Shown piece by piece: positions 13,472-22,233 of a stretch of DNA of 32,134 bases (position 1 is its first letter; every line of letters begins with the position of its first letter). The DNA is from Verrucomicrobiota bacterium (lineage in GTDB: Bacteria > Verrucomicrobiota > Kiritimatiellia > SS1-B-03-39 > UBA6053): positions 1-32,134 of the forward strand of contig JAFIGC010000052.1 in NCBI GenBank assembly GCA_020831635.1. The letters are read 5' to 3'. Position numbers and translations under genes: made by a program. Under the pieces are notes generated by a model. It worked only from the letters and a program-made list of their open reading frames with translations. It searched no databases and was not told the origin of the DNA.

Positions 13472-15454
13472 TTAAGCCCCGCCAATATCCTGGGCGAAGG
13501 AGAGGGATTCGTCGAGCCAGGTGTCGGTGGCGAGCACGGAGCGGAGGCCGCGGAAGGCGTGGCGTTCGGCGGCGCGTTGGGCGGCGTTGAGGGCCGTGAG
13601 GAAGGGCTTTCGGGCAATGCCGCCGGAAACCCCGGCCAGGGAATTGCGTACGGTTTCGGGAACAAAACGGCGGAAAAGTTCGTCTTCCAGGCAGACAAAG
13701 GATTGGGCGCTGCCGGGATCGCCTTGGCGGGCGGCGCGTCCGAACAACTGACGGTCGATGCGCCGGGATTCGTGTCGTTCGGTGGCGATGACATGCAGGC
13801 CCCCGGCGTCGGCCACTTCGCGGCTGAGCTTGATGTCGGTCCCCCGCCCTGCCATGTTGGTGGCGATGGTGATTTTGGCGGCAAGCCCGGCTTCGGCGAC
13901 AATGCGGGCCTCTTCTTCGTGACGCACCGCGTTGAGCAGGTTGAAATGAAGCCCCAGGGCCTCCAATCGCACGGCGAGTTTTTCGCTGGCCTCGACGCTC
14001 CGGGTGCCGATCAACACCGGACGTCCTTGTTGATGGATTTCGTTCACGGAAGCGGCGACCGCAGTCCATTTTTCCTCGGACGTGGCGAAAACACTTTCGC
14101 GCATGACCTCGCGGATGCAGGGTTTGTGGGTGGGAACCCGCACTACGGGCAGGCTGTAGATGCGCCAGAAGGGATTGCGGGCCTCCCAAGCGGTGCCGGT
14201 CATGCCGCAGATCTTTGGAAACAGACGGAAAAAGCGTTGGAAACTCATGCGGGCCACGGTTTCGTTGGGTTCGGTGACGGGCAGTCCTTCTTTGGCTTCG
14301 ATGGCCTGATGCAAGCCTTCGCTCCAGGATCGGTTAGGCATGATACGTCCGGTGAATTCGTCCACGATCATGACTTTTTCATCCTGCACCACGTATTGCC
14401 GTCCCTTGAGAAACAATTCGCGGGCGCTGATGGCCTGTTCGACCAGCTCTTGGCTTCGTCCGGGACCGCGCCAGACGGGGGGCAGGTCATTGGCCAAGGT
14501 TTCGATGCGTTCTTTGCCGGCGTCGGTGAGTTTGATTTCGCGGTACCGGAGGTCCACGGTGTAATCGCGTCCGGATTCGAGTTTGCCGGCAACGTGCCGG
14601 GCGGCTTCGCAGGCCTCGACGAGCATGGGATTGGCCCGGGGCTGGGCGATGATGAGCGGGGTCACGGCTTCGTCGATGAGAATGCTGTCGGCTTCATCGA
14701 CAATGGCCGCATGCAAACCGCGCAAAACCAGGGATTCGCGGGCCGCGAGGGTGGGACGGAGGATATGGCGGATGAGCCGGCGCTGGGGGTCACTGACCCG
14801 CTGGAGTTGCAGCCGATCCCGCAGAAAATCCGCGAGCAGTTCTTTGCTGGTGGTGTAGGTGATGTGGGCGCCATAGGCGCGGCGGCGGTGCTGGGGCTCC
14901 AAATCGGCGGTGACGCAATCGGCTTCCAGTCCGCAGAAACGGTACAAGGGCTTGAAGTTGTTGGCGTCCCGCTTGGCGAGGTAGTCGTTGACGGTGAGCA
15001 CGTGACAGGGTTGGTGGCTCCAGCCCGCAAGCACGGCCGTGAGCGCGGCGGTCAGGGTTTTGCCTTCCCCGGTGGCCATTTCCGCGAGACATCCCTCGTG
15101 CATGGCCAGGGCGCCGAGCAATTGCACCGGATAGGGACGCAGGCCGATGGTGCGGAACGCGGCTTCTTGGATCAGGGCCAGGGCCTGCGGGACGCGTTCG
15201 GGCACGTCGCCGCGGCTGCGCCGGAAGGCATCGTGATGTTCCTGCAGGCGTTCCCGCAAATGACGGTCGGACAGATTCTCCAGCCCTTCGGCCTCTTTTT
15301 GGATCTCATCGACCTGCGCCCAAAGCCGTTTGGTCCGTCCCGAATGCCGGTCCACGCTGCCGGTCAGGCTTTGCGCAAGGGCATCCAGACCCTTCGGCAA
15401 TTGTTTGGGTCGCCGGACGGTGAGGCGATGATACTCCGCTGAAGGGACGTCCAC
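13472..15454 (-). CDS. SecA-like ATPase lacking the C-terminal domains
   Basis: The 660-aa protein is related to the preprotein translocase motor SecA. It has Walker A MATGEGKT (126-133), VLTVNDYLAKRD, the DEAD-type VDEADSILIDEA (252-263), VDEFTGRIMP, MTGTA (418-422), IGTRSVEASEKLA, TNMAGRGTDIKL (532-543) and ATERHESRRIDRQLFGRAARQGDPG. The ATPase core is therefore intact. It ends soon after FVCLEDELFRRFVPE with about 60 residues of helical scaffold. The helical wing and the metal-binding C-tail of housekeeping SecA (about 840-900 aa) are missing, and the preprotein-binding region (about 230-370) is present but short. The GTG start lies three bases after the upstream stop. It is probably an accessory SecA serving the HlyD/M50/TolC genes of the same operon rather than general secretion. 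Confidence 0.88.
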   Translation of the reverse strand: MDVPSAEYHRLTVRRPKQLPKGLDALAQSLTGSVDRHSGRTKRLWAQVDEIQKEAEGLENLSDRHLRERLQEHHDAFRRSRGDVPERVPQALALIQEAAFRTIGLRPYPVQLLGALAMHEGCLAEMATGEGKTLTAALTAVLAGWSHQPCHVLTVNDYLAKRDANNFKPLYRFCGLEADCVTADLEPQHRRRAYGAHITYTTSKELLADFLRDRLQLQRVSDPQRRLIRHILRPTLAARESLVLRGLHAAIVDEADSILIDEAVTPLIIAQPRANPMLVEACEAARHVAGKLESGRDYTVDLRYREIKLTDAGKERIETLANDLPPVWRGPGRSQELVEQAISARELFLKGRQYVVQDEKVMIVDEFTGRIMPNRSWSEGLHQAIEAKEGLPVTEPNETVARMSFQRFFRLFPKICGMTGTAWEARNPFWRIYSLPVVRVPTHKPCIREVMRESVFATSEEKWTAVAASVNEIHQQGRPVLIGTRSVEASEKLAVRLEALGLHFNLLNAVRHEEEARIVAEAGLAAKITIATNMAGRGTDIKLSREVADAGGLHVIATERHESRRIDRQLFGRAARQGDPGSAQSFVCLEDELFRRFVPETVRNSLAGVSGGIARKPFLTALNAAQRAAERHAFRGLRSVLATDTWLDESLSFAQDIGGA

Positions 15455-15457
15455 GGT

Positions 15458-17611
15458 TTAACGCTCCCTGCGCATGAGTTGGCGGATGCGGCGGGAGGCC
15501 TGGGTCCAAATGCTTTCCGGGGCGATGCGGATGCGCATGCGTCCGGTGCGTCCGTGCAGGACGCTGAGATCCTCGTTCTGATCAAAATCCACCCGCATTT
15601 CGAAGAAGGTTTGCGCGGCTTCGGTCCCCTCCCGTGCATCTTCGGCCACGGCGAGTTCGCCCCCGCCATACCATCCGAGGGCGGGCGAAGGCAGTTCCCG
15701 CTGTTCGGCGGGAATGACGCGCCATCCGGTGGCTTCCAGCGGCGCTTGCGCGGACCCCCGCAGGCGAATGCGGGCCCGCCGGATGCCGGCCTCGTCAAAG
15801 AGCCAGCGGGCTTCGTCCTGGGAAATGACGGCCACGAACTGATGCCGCTCGGGATTGAGCACATAGCCAAGTACACTGCCGCGGTCCACCCAGATCCCGT
15901 CGAGATCCTCCAGTGCGCCCGGCAACCACTGGCCCCCCGCGGGTACGCGGACCTGTAGGTTGTCCCGCCGCTCGCGCAAACGGTGCAACCGTTGTTGCAT
16001 GACGGCCCGATGTTCTTCGATGATGCTCAAATCGGCGGTGTCCCGGTGCAACGACCGACGGTACAGGGCATCGGTGTGGCGCAACATCGCCTCTTCGGCC
16101 CTGTATTCGAAATCCCATTCCGGATCCAAGAGGGACACCACCGTGGTTCCCGGTTGGACGGCGATGTTGGCCGGCGTTTCCAAGCCTTTCAAATAACCGG
16201 AAGCGCGCGCAGGCACCTCCACGAATGGCGTGGAAACGATGGTCCCGGGGGCGGTGAAGGACGAGGGAAAGGGCACAATCCCCACCAGGGCGACCACGCA
16301 GATGGCGGCGGCCAAACTGATGCCAATGGCCCGAAAGCGGTTGCGTTCCAGGGCCGGGTCGGTGAAAAGGTAATGCACGTATTTCACCGTCGGCATGATG
16401 ATCCAGGACACCACGCAGATGGTGGCCATGACGATCCCGGCCAACAAAAAGCGGCGGCTGACGAAGAGAATGATGCCCCCGAACACGATAATCCGGTACA
16501 GGCCGCTGAGCACCCCGTACACCGCCAGGGTGATCTGTTCGCCCCGGTACGGACTCGCGGGTTTGACGTTGGGCCGTCCGAGGATTTTTCCTTCGGCCAG
16601 GTAACGGAGCTGCTGTTGGCTGCGCTGGTAAAGGTTGGGAATGTCCAGCATGTCCGACAGCAAATAATAACCGTCATACCGCAGCAGGGGGTTGCCGTTG
16701 AACAACAGGGTGGACACCGAGGCGATGAACATCATGTTGTACATGACCGCATTGAGCACGCCCGGTCCGGTGGAGGCCCAGACGAAGGTGGCGATCGCGG
16801 CCACGAACAATTCGAAGATCATCCCCCCCGCCCCCACCAGCATGCGTTGGCTTCGTTTGCGGAACGCCCAGCTTGAGGTGGCATCCACATAGGGAATGGG
16901 CGTGAAGATCATCAGCATAATCCCCATGGTATGCACTTCCCCGCCATAGCGTTTGCAAGCGAGTCCATGCCCGAATTCGTGCAGGGCCTTGATGAACACC
17001 AAACTGCCATACAATAAAAAGAGGTTGCCGGGCGCGAGAATGCCCTGACTCTGGTCCACGAGCGCATCCGCGTTGTCCAAGGCTACTTTGATGGCAGAAA
17101 AAATGACCCCCAGCCACACCAGCATCCCGATTTTACTGTAGATGGCCTTGCCGTAGGGTTTCAGCACATTGAGCAGATCGTCCGGATCGAAGAGCGGAAA
17201 CCGGGCGAACATGATATAGGAGATGTAAGATTTCCGCTCTTTTGATTTCCTTTTCCGATAGCGTTCGAAAAACTGTTGCGCGTCCGGCGGCAGATCAAGC
17301 TGGAGCAGATTCGAAAGGTAGAGCTGGGCCAGAAGTTGGATGACTTCGCTTTGCCCGGGCGCCTCGTCGGGCATGATTTCCAGGCATTCTTTCCAGACCT
17401 CCTCCACGGTCCGTTTCGGACTCAGCCGCGAAACGAATTCGTAGGCGGCCGGGCGAAGACGAAAAAACTGGTTGCCGAAGGGATCGTACAACACCCGCCA
17501 GACTTCGCCGCGGTAGACCTGCCGACGGGTGCGCACTCCGGCACGAAGTGCCACCCGCTGATCGGACACGCGATACCAATGCTCGCTGAACATGCGCGCG
17601 TTGCCGGCCAT
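15458..17611 (-). CDS. PqqD-like / M50 site-2 metalloprotease / HlyD fusion, multi-pass membrane protein
   Basis: The 717-aa inner-membrane protein has three regions. Residues about 40-105 resemble a PqqD-like winged helix (VWRVLYDPFGNQFFRLRPAAYEFVSRL). Residues about 160-450 are a polytopic M50 core with the zinc motif HEFGH (211-215) and the distal NPLLRYDGYYLLSD (307-320), which carries the third ligand. The part after about 455 is a periplasmic barrel-sandwich/HlyD-like domain with a short coiled-coil stretch (IIEEHRAVMQQRLHRLRERRDNL). The architecture matches the 'putative peptide zinc metalloprotease' group of COG1994. ATG follows the upstream stop after one base (TAA-A-ATG). Its role could be processing or export of a leader-bearing peptide or protein. 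The catalytic residues look intact. Confidence 0.87.
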   Translation of the reverse strand: MAGNARMFSEHWYRVSDQRVALRAGVRTRRQVYRGEVWRVLYDPFGNQFFRLRPAAYEFVSRLSPKRTVEEVWKECLEIMPDEAPGQSEVIQLLAQLYLSNLLQLDLPPDAQQFFERYRKRKSKERKSYISYIMFARFPLFDPDDLLNVLKPYGKAIYSKIGMLVWLGVIFSAIKVALDNADALVDQSQGILAPGNLFLLYGSLVFIKALHEFGHGLACKRYGGEVHTMGIMLMIFTPIPYVDATSSWAFRKRSQRMLVGAGGMIFELFVAAIATFVWASTGPGVLNAVMYNMMFIASVSTLLFNGNPLLRYDGYYLLSDMLDIPNLYQRSQQQLRYLAEGKILGRPNVKPASPYRGEQITLAVYGVLSGLYRIIVFGGIILFVSRRFLLAGIVMATICVVSWIIMPTVKYVHYLFTDPALERNRFRAIGISLAAAICVVALVGIVPFPSSFTAPGTIVSTPFVEVPARASGYLKGLETPANIAVQPGTTVVSLLDPEWDFEYRAEEAMLRHTDALYRRSLHRDTADLSIIEEHRAVMQQRLHRLRERRDNLQVRVPAGGQWLPGALEDLDGIWVDRGSVLGYVLNPERHQFVAVISQDEARWLFDEAGIRRARIRLRGSAQAPLEATGWRVIPAEQRELPSPALGWYGGGELAVAEDAREGTEAAQTFFEMRVDFDQNEDLSVLHGRTGRMRIRIAPESIWTQASRRIRQLMRRER

Positions 17612-17612
17612 T

Positions 17613-19448
17613 TTACCACCCCCACCGAAGTCGGAAATAATCCAAAGTCCGCCGCGTCAGCAACCAAATGGGCCGCCGACGTCCCGCGTCCACCCGGGCG
17701 GTGCCGCTCATGCCCGGACGCCACCAGGGTTCCATTTCCTCGTCTACGACGCAGTGCACCACGAAAACATTGGCGCCGTCGCGGGTGACCGACATGGGAT
17801 CGATCCGCACCACCCGCGCCGGGGTGGGACTGTCGGGACGGCTGGCAAAGATCAGTTTCACCTCCGCGCCCTCTTCGATGTAATCGATGTCCCGCTCTTC
17901 GATGAACGCCTGCACCTTGAGCGCGTCCAATTTGGCCAGCCGGAACAACATTTCCCCCTGGCGCACGGGGGCGCCCGACCGTTCCCGGAGATCGCCGTCC
18001 ACCACCGCAGCGTCAAAGGGCGCGTGAATCGCGGATCTTTTCAAACGGTCTTCTATGCGTTCCAACCGGGCCCGGGTCTGATCCGCCATCGCTTCCGACA
18101 TGCGCATGTCCCCCAAGGCGCCTTCGGCCCGCGCTTTTTCGGTCTCGCGTATGTATCGGTTCAGGTCCCCCAAAACAGAGGCCTTTTCGATCAGCAGATC
18201 CCGCCGATCCAAAGACAACAGGAGATCGCCTTCGCGCACCAGATCGCCCTTTTCGACGGCAACTTCATCCAAAAATCCATCGAAAGGGGCGGGCAATACC
18301 CGGGACTGCAGGCTCTGCAATTCGAAACTGCCCCGCAGCCGGTGCGGCCAACTGCCAAAGAGCAAAAACGCCAATGCCGCCACCCCGAGAATGCCGATGA
18401 GCTTGGCACCGGTATGTTCCACGCCGATCAGTTTCGCAAGTTGTTTGCGGATGCCGCGCCAAATGCGCGCCCCAAACCAAGCGTCCTTGGCCTCCAAGGT
18501 CGCGAGCCGGGGCGCCACCTGGTCCGCGCAGAGCCGCAACCAGCGCACTTCGTTCTCATCAAAGGCACTCGATTTGCGCTCCAAAGTGATCACCGCCATC
18601 GCTTCCCCGTCCAGACGCAGGGGGACGGACACCGCGTGCCCCGAGGTTTGTTCGTCCACCAGCTTTTGGTGGTCCCGGGAAATGACGGTTGCATCCTCTT
18701 CGGCGGGCCAGAGAATCTCCGAATCCTGTTCCCAAGCCTCCTCCATGGCCGTTTCCAAAGACTGGACGCCGTCCATGTTTTTCTCGAATTTCTCCATGTG
18801 GCTGATGGTTCGCACCCGGATATAGCCCTTTTTTTCCCAACCCAGGCTCACCCGGTCCGCCCGCAGACGGGAGGCGAGTTCGTTGACCAGCATCATGCAG
18901 GCGCCAACGAACTTTTCTTGGGCGTTGACCAAGGCCATGAGGTCGAGCACATTGGAAAACTGCCCCACGTCGGTGCGGGCTTGCTTGAGCACGTGCTGCA
19001 CCTGAAAAATGGGCGCGGCCGAGGCGACCGCCACCAGACGATCCAAAAACGCTTCCTGTTTTTCTTCGTCGATGCTGGACCGTACCGCCGCCACTACCAA
19101 AGAACCCGTTCCCCCCGGGAGCGGCACTTTGACCGCCAACACCTGCATGGTTGCGTCCATGGCGCTGGCTTGGCTGAGTCGGCCGTCATTTTGATCACAG
19201 GCTTCGGCCACCGAAACCGGACAAAGCCGCAGTGCCTGTTGACGTTCGGAGACCGGTTCGTTGGGAGAGATGCCGATGCATTTCCACGCTTTGGTATTGG
19301 CCGGGGTCATGAACACCGCGCCCACGCGGGCTTCCACGGCGCCGGCGGCGGTTCCCGCGAGTTCCAGCCAAAATGCGTTGGGCGCCCCCGAATAATTTTG
19401 CAGGGACTCCAGGCGCTGTCCCAAATTCACGGAAATGAAATCACTCAT
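17613..19448 (-). CDS. GAF-domain HlyD-type membrane fusion protein
   Basis: This 611-aa protein has an unusual order. Two GAF-like sensory regions (about 20-150 and 180-320, the second with AMAVITLERKSSAFDENEVRWLRLCADQ) come first. One transmembrane segment (about 349-366, KLIGILGVAALAFLLFG) follows, and then a periplasmic adaptor part with lipoyl half-motifs (VLPAPFDGFLDEVAVEKGDLVREGDLLLSLD, SAIHAPFDAAVVDGDLRERSGAPVRQGEMLF) flanking a coiled coil. The GAF part would face the cytosol. The start is ATG at 19448, overlapping the previous stop by eight bases. A longer ORF to 19637 is possible, but it lies inside the upstream gene and lacks domain similarity. It may gate or sense the export system. 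Confidence 0.87.
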   Translation of the reverse strand: MSDFISVNLGQRLESLQNYSGAPNAFWLELAGTAAGAVEARVGAVFMTPANTKAWKCIGISPNEPVSERQQALRLCPVSVAEACDQNDGRLSQASAMDATMQVLAVKVPLPGGTGSLVVAAVRSSIDEEKQEAFLDRLVAVASAAPIFQVQHVLKQARTDVGQFSNVLDLMALVNAQEKFVGACMMLVNELASRLRADRVSLGWEKKGYIRVRTISHMEKFEKNMDGVQSLETAMEEAWEQDSEILWPAEEDATVISRDHQKLVDEQTSGHAVSVPLRLDGEAMAVITLERKSSAFDENEVRWLRLCADQVAPRLATLEAKDAWFGARIWRGIRKQLAKLIGVEHTGAKLIGILGVAALAFLLFGSWPHRLRGSFELQSLQSRVLPAPFDGFLDEVAVEKGDLVREGDLLLSLDRRDLLIEKASVLGDLNRYIRETEKARAEGALGDMRMSEAMADQTRARLERIEDRLKRSAIHAPFDAAVVDGDLRERSGAPVRQGEMLFRLAKLDALKVQAFIEERDIDYIEEGAEVKLIFASRPDSPTPARVVRIDPMSVTRDGANVFVVHCVVDEEMEPWWRPGMSGTARVDAGRRRPIWLLTRRTLDYFRLRWGW

Positions 19449-20271
19449 GCAAATCCCCCGACACAAGCCATTCGCCTGAAACCCCCGGTTCCACCCGCGG
19501 TTCCTCGCGGTTGTCGAAACGCAGTCGCACTTTCCGCAGGCCGCTGGCGGGATCCACCACCGGAGACACAAAATCCACTTTCCCGGTTTTCTCCACCTCA
19601 TCCTCCAAATGGAAGCGAAGCCGCACCGGGTCGCCAATCGTCAGCCTGCGGGCGATGCGGGCCGGAACGTTTACCATCAGGTTGGCCTCGTCATCCGCGA
19701 CCAGTCGCAACACGGGTTGATTGGGTTGCACGCTTTCCCCCTCGTCTTGCGGGAGCTGGGCAATGATCCCGTCGAACGGCGCCAGGATTTTTTGCAGGGC
19801 CAGCCGTTCCCGGGCGATGTTCAGTTCGATTTCCTCCCGGATTTTGGCTTGTTCCAATCGACTCACTTCCAGCCCCGCGAGCACCGCTTCCAACTCTTTC
19901 CGATTCAATTCTTCCCGGCTCACCGAGCCGGTTCGTTCCGCCAAGGCCCGGGTGGATTCCAATTCCTCTTTCAGCAGCGCTTCCCGTTGACGGGCCGCGT
20001 TGAGTTCGGTCTTGTCTTCCAACACGGTCTTGCGCCGTTCCACTTCCAGGATTTCCACCTTGGAATCCAATTCCATCAACAGGGTCCCCTCCTCCACACG
20101 GTCCCCTTCCCGGTGATGTAATTTCGCAATACGTCCGGCCACGGCGGGGCTGAGGAGCACATCCCGTTCCGGTTCGACCAAGCCATGGAACGAAACGGAT
20201 TCCGCTCCATGGGTCCATCCGCTCATCATAAAGAAAAACAGAGACAGAAAATGTATGGGGAGGCGCTTCAT
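19441..20271 (-). CDS. HlyD/RND-type periplasmic adaptor subunit
   Basis: This 276-aa exported adaptor has a hydrophobic signal segment (about 4-20, LPIHFLSLFFFMMSGWTHGAES). Lipoyl half-motifs (LLSPAVAGRIAKLHHREGDRVEEGTLLMELD and ILAPFDGIIAQLPQDEGESVQPNQPVLRLV) surround an alpha-hairpin rich in Glu/Arg/Leu (about 75-165), followed by a beta-barrel region. It would bridge the inner membrane component to the TolC channel. At 276 aa it is short for an RND adaptor and lacks much of the membrane-proximal domain. The next gene starts within its last codons, and the tolC gene ends 18 bp upstream. Confidence 0.87.
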   Translation of the reverse strand: MKRLPIHFLSLFFFMMSGWTHGAESVSFHGLVEPERDVLLSPAVAGRIAKLHHREGDRVEEGTLLMELDSKVEILEVERRKTVLEDKTELNAARQREALLKEELESTRALAERTGSVSREELNRKELEAVLAGLEVSRLEQAKIREEIELNIARERLALQKILAPFDGIIAQLPQDEGESVQPNQPVLRLVADDEANLMVNVPARIARRLTIGDPVRLRFHLEDEVEKTGKVDFVSPVVDPASGLRKVRLRFDNREEPRVEPGVSGEWLVSGDLHE

Positions 20272-20289
20272 GTTCGATTTTATCTTGGG

Positions 20290-21924
20290 TTAGCGGGAAA
20301 CGGGGCGGAATTGAATCGGGCGTTCCGGGGTGGTTTGAGGTTCGGCCTGATCGGGTAAGGTCTGGGGAACGGGTTCCGCTACATGTGCCTCGCGATCAGG
20401 TTCCACTCTAGTGGGCACGGTTTGGGTCATGGGATCCATCTCCCGGTTGGTAAGCAAAATGCCGGCCGAAAGCTCCAGTTCGATTTTCGCCACCACGAAA
20501 CGCACCAAACTGGACGCCGCACTCTCCAGGGCTTCGGTCAAACGCTCTTCCGTGTCCAACACTTTGCGGCTGTCACTCTGTCCCGCTTCCAAACGGGCCA
20601 ACTCGGTCTCCAGCAAGGTTTGGTTGAGTTCCGCCACTCTCCGGTAGTTCATGGCCTGGGCATGGTGATTGGATACCCGCCGCAGACTGGTGCTCAGCGC
20701 GTTCGACAATGCCACTTCCGAGGATTTCAACATCAGATCCCCCTGTTCGGCCCGCAATTTCGCGGATTCGTACTCGTTGCGCACCCGACGGCCCCCGCCC
20801 AACGGCATCCGCACCTGTACCCCCACGGACCACGAGACGAAATCCCCTTCCTCGACCTTGTCAAAAGCCTCCGAAGAAGATTCCCCCAAACCGTTGTACC
20901 CGTAGGTCGCCTGAAAATTCACGTCCGGCAAGGTTTGGTTTCTGGCATAATTCATGCGAATCCTTTCCTGTTCCACCCGATGTTTGCGTAGCAACATGTC
21001 AGGGTGCACGCTCAAGGCGGCTTCGAAAATCTCGGGACCGGATTCCGGCACTTCGGTCAGATCGGGTTCGTCCACGGCGCGAAGCGCGAAACCTCCATCC
21101 CGGACCGCTTCCGCGAAAAACGTTTTCAGTCGACTGGAGGCCTCATCCAAATTTTGCCTGGCTTCCAACAATTGGGTTTGTCGCAACGCCAACCCGGCCT
21201 CCGCCTGTTGCACTTCCGCCTCTCCTCCCCTGCCCGCTTCCAACCGGGCCCGGTTGTCTTCCAGAATTTTTTCAGCCACCTGCACCGAAGCCTCTCGGTA
21301 TTGAACCCGGCGCTGGGCAATGTTCAAATCCCAATAGGCCGCTTCGGCCGACCCCAAGGATTGCATGATTTGACGGCGCCATTCCTGGAACGCCACTTCC
21401 GATTCCGCACGGGCCATGCGAATCATGCTCATGGCCATGCCGTGGCCCGCGTTTTTCAGGAGCGGCTGCGTGAACACCAAACCCAGAAAGGCTTCGTAAT
21501 CGCGCTCCGGCCCCTCAAGCTCCCGCTGCTCCCGAAGATTGTTGTTCAGATCCCGAAGCGTATACCCCAACTGTACCTGCCCGCCCGTAATCAGCGGCTG
21601 CTCAATGGCGATGCGGTATATGTCGTTCCGCTCCGAAAAATCTTCCACCCCCTGACTGACAAAACGTTCGGAATTGTTTTCCCGCTCATTGCTCTCGCGG
21701 TCCGCACTCAATACCAGCATGGGCTCCCACAAGGCTTGTCGCTCGCCTGTATAAAGGGCCTTTGACGCTTTCCAGCCCAGCTTCGAGGCCTGGACTTCCA
21801 AGTTTTGCTGAATCACCAGTTGACGGCAATCTTCCAAAGTTAATTCCAAGATCGGCGTTTCGGCGTAAGACATCAGGGCAGCCATGGCACTGGCCCATAT
21901 GGCAATGCATTGTATTGTTTTCAT
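20290..21924 (-). CDS. TolC-family outer membrane efflux channel protein
   Basis: This 544-aa protein is an outer-membrane alpha/beta-barrel tunnel. Its signal peptide is MKTIQCIAIWASAMAALMSYA. LTLEDCRQLVIQQNLEVQ is the usual first helix of the family. There are two long Gln/Glu/Ala-rich coiled-coil repeats (about 30-230 and 290-480), with YRIAIEQPLITGGQVQLGYTL and VFTQPLLKNAG as barrel-type segments. The last 65 residues are Pro/Glu-rich and probably disordered (PTRVEPDREAHVAEPVPQ). As first gene of the operon it is preceded by a candidate promoter with an internal palindrome. There is no Shine-Dalgarno immediately before the ATG. Confidence 0.9.
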   Translation of the reverse strand: MKTIQCIAIWASAMAALMSYAETPILELTLEDCRQLVIQQNLEVQASKLGWKASKALYTGERQALWEPMLVLSADRESNERENNSERFVSQGVEDFSERNDIYRIAIEQPLITGGQVQLGYTLRDLNNNLREQRELEGPERDYEAFLGLVFTQPLLKNAGHGMAMSMIRMARAESEVAFQEWRRQIMQSLGSAEAAYWDLNIAQRRVQYREASVQVAEKILEDNRARLEAGRGGEAEVQQAEAGLALRQTQLLEARQNLDEASSRLKTFFAEAVRDGGFALRAVDEPDLTEVPESGPEIFEAALSVHPDMLLRKHRVEQERIRMNYARNQTLPDVNFQATYGYNGLGESSSEAFDKVEEGDFVSWSVGVQVRMPLGGGRRVRNEYESAKLRAEQGDLMLKSSEVALSNALSTSLRRVSNHHAQAMNYRRVAELNQTLLETELARLEAGQSDSRKVLDTEERLTEALESAASSLVRFVVAKIELELSAGILLTNREMDPMTQTVPTRVEPDREAHVAEPVPQTLPDQAEPQTTPERPIQFRPVSR

Positions 21925-21996
21925 ATCACACAGGGGATTTCAAGGTTGATTTTCGGGGTAGAGTGTTCGAGTTCCAACACCATGCATCGGAAATAC

Positions 21997-22025
21997 ATAT
22001 CAAACCTATCGATAGGCCGTTTCAA
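21997..22025 (-). promoter_or_regulatory. Candidate promoter of the export operon with internal palindrome
   Basis: On the minus strand TTGAAA (22025-22020) is followed by a 17-bp spacer and TGATAT (22002-21997), about 70 bp before the tolC ATG. The spacer contains the perfect 12-bp palindrome CCTATCGATAGG (22005-22016), a plausible operator. The -10 match is modest. Confidence 0.4.
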
Positions 22026-22190
22026 TGGCTGGTGCGGATTGCAATTCGTGGATTAGGTTGACATTCATTGCTCTCGGCTGGTTTTTTCGTTCTGTAGCTT
22101 CAACCTTAGAAGTGTTTGGATTTCAAGTCAAATCTCTCTTTTCCCTCCGAAGTTTTTTCTGGGTTTGAACGCCTGTTGCCCTTTTGTTTC

Positions 22191-22218
22191 TTGACCTTTC
22201 CTCAGTTTACGACATAGT
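22191..22218 (+). promoter_or_regulatory. Candidate promoter of the tRNA gene
   Basis: TTGACC at 22191-22196 is followed after 16 bp by CATAGT (22213-22218), about 16 bp before the tRNA 5' end. The -35 is good and the -10 is weak. Elsewhere in 21925-22233 I see only the promoter of the divergent operon. Confidence 0.3.
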
Positions 22219-22233
22219 CATTATCCTACGCTT

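Noticed and set aside
12896-15442. 848-aa open frame on the plus strand opposite the SecA-like and macro-domain genes
   Set aside because: The Gly/Phe/Ala-rich sequence with no known motif is a shadow of the SecA coding strand.
13472-15454. Housekeeping SecA
   Set aside because: It is 660 aa, lacks the wing and metal-binding tail, and sits in an accessory operon.
15458-17611. RiPP biosynthetic cluster around the PqqD-like/M50 protein
   Set aside because: No precursor, radical SAM enzyme, cyclodehydratase or ABC transporter was found in the operon, so the claim is kept as a possibility only.
17592-19766. 724-aa open frame on the plus strand opposite the GAF-HlyD and adaptor genes
   Set aside because: It is His/Arg/Pro-rich with no motif and is antisense to well-supported HlyD-type genes.
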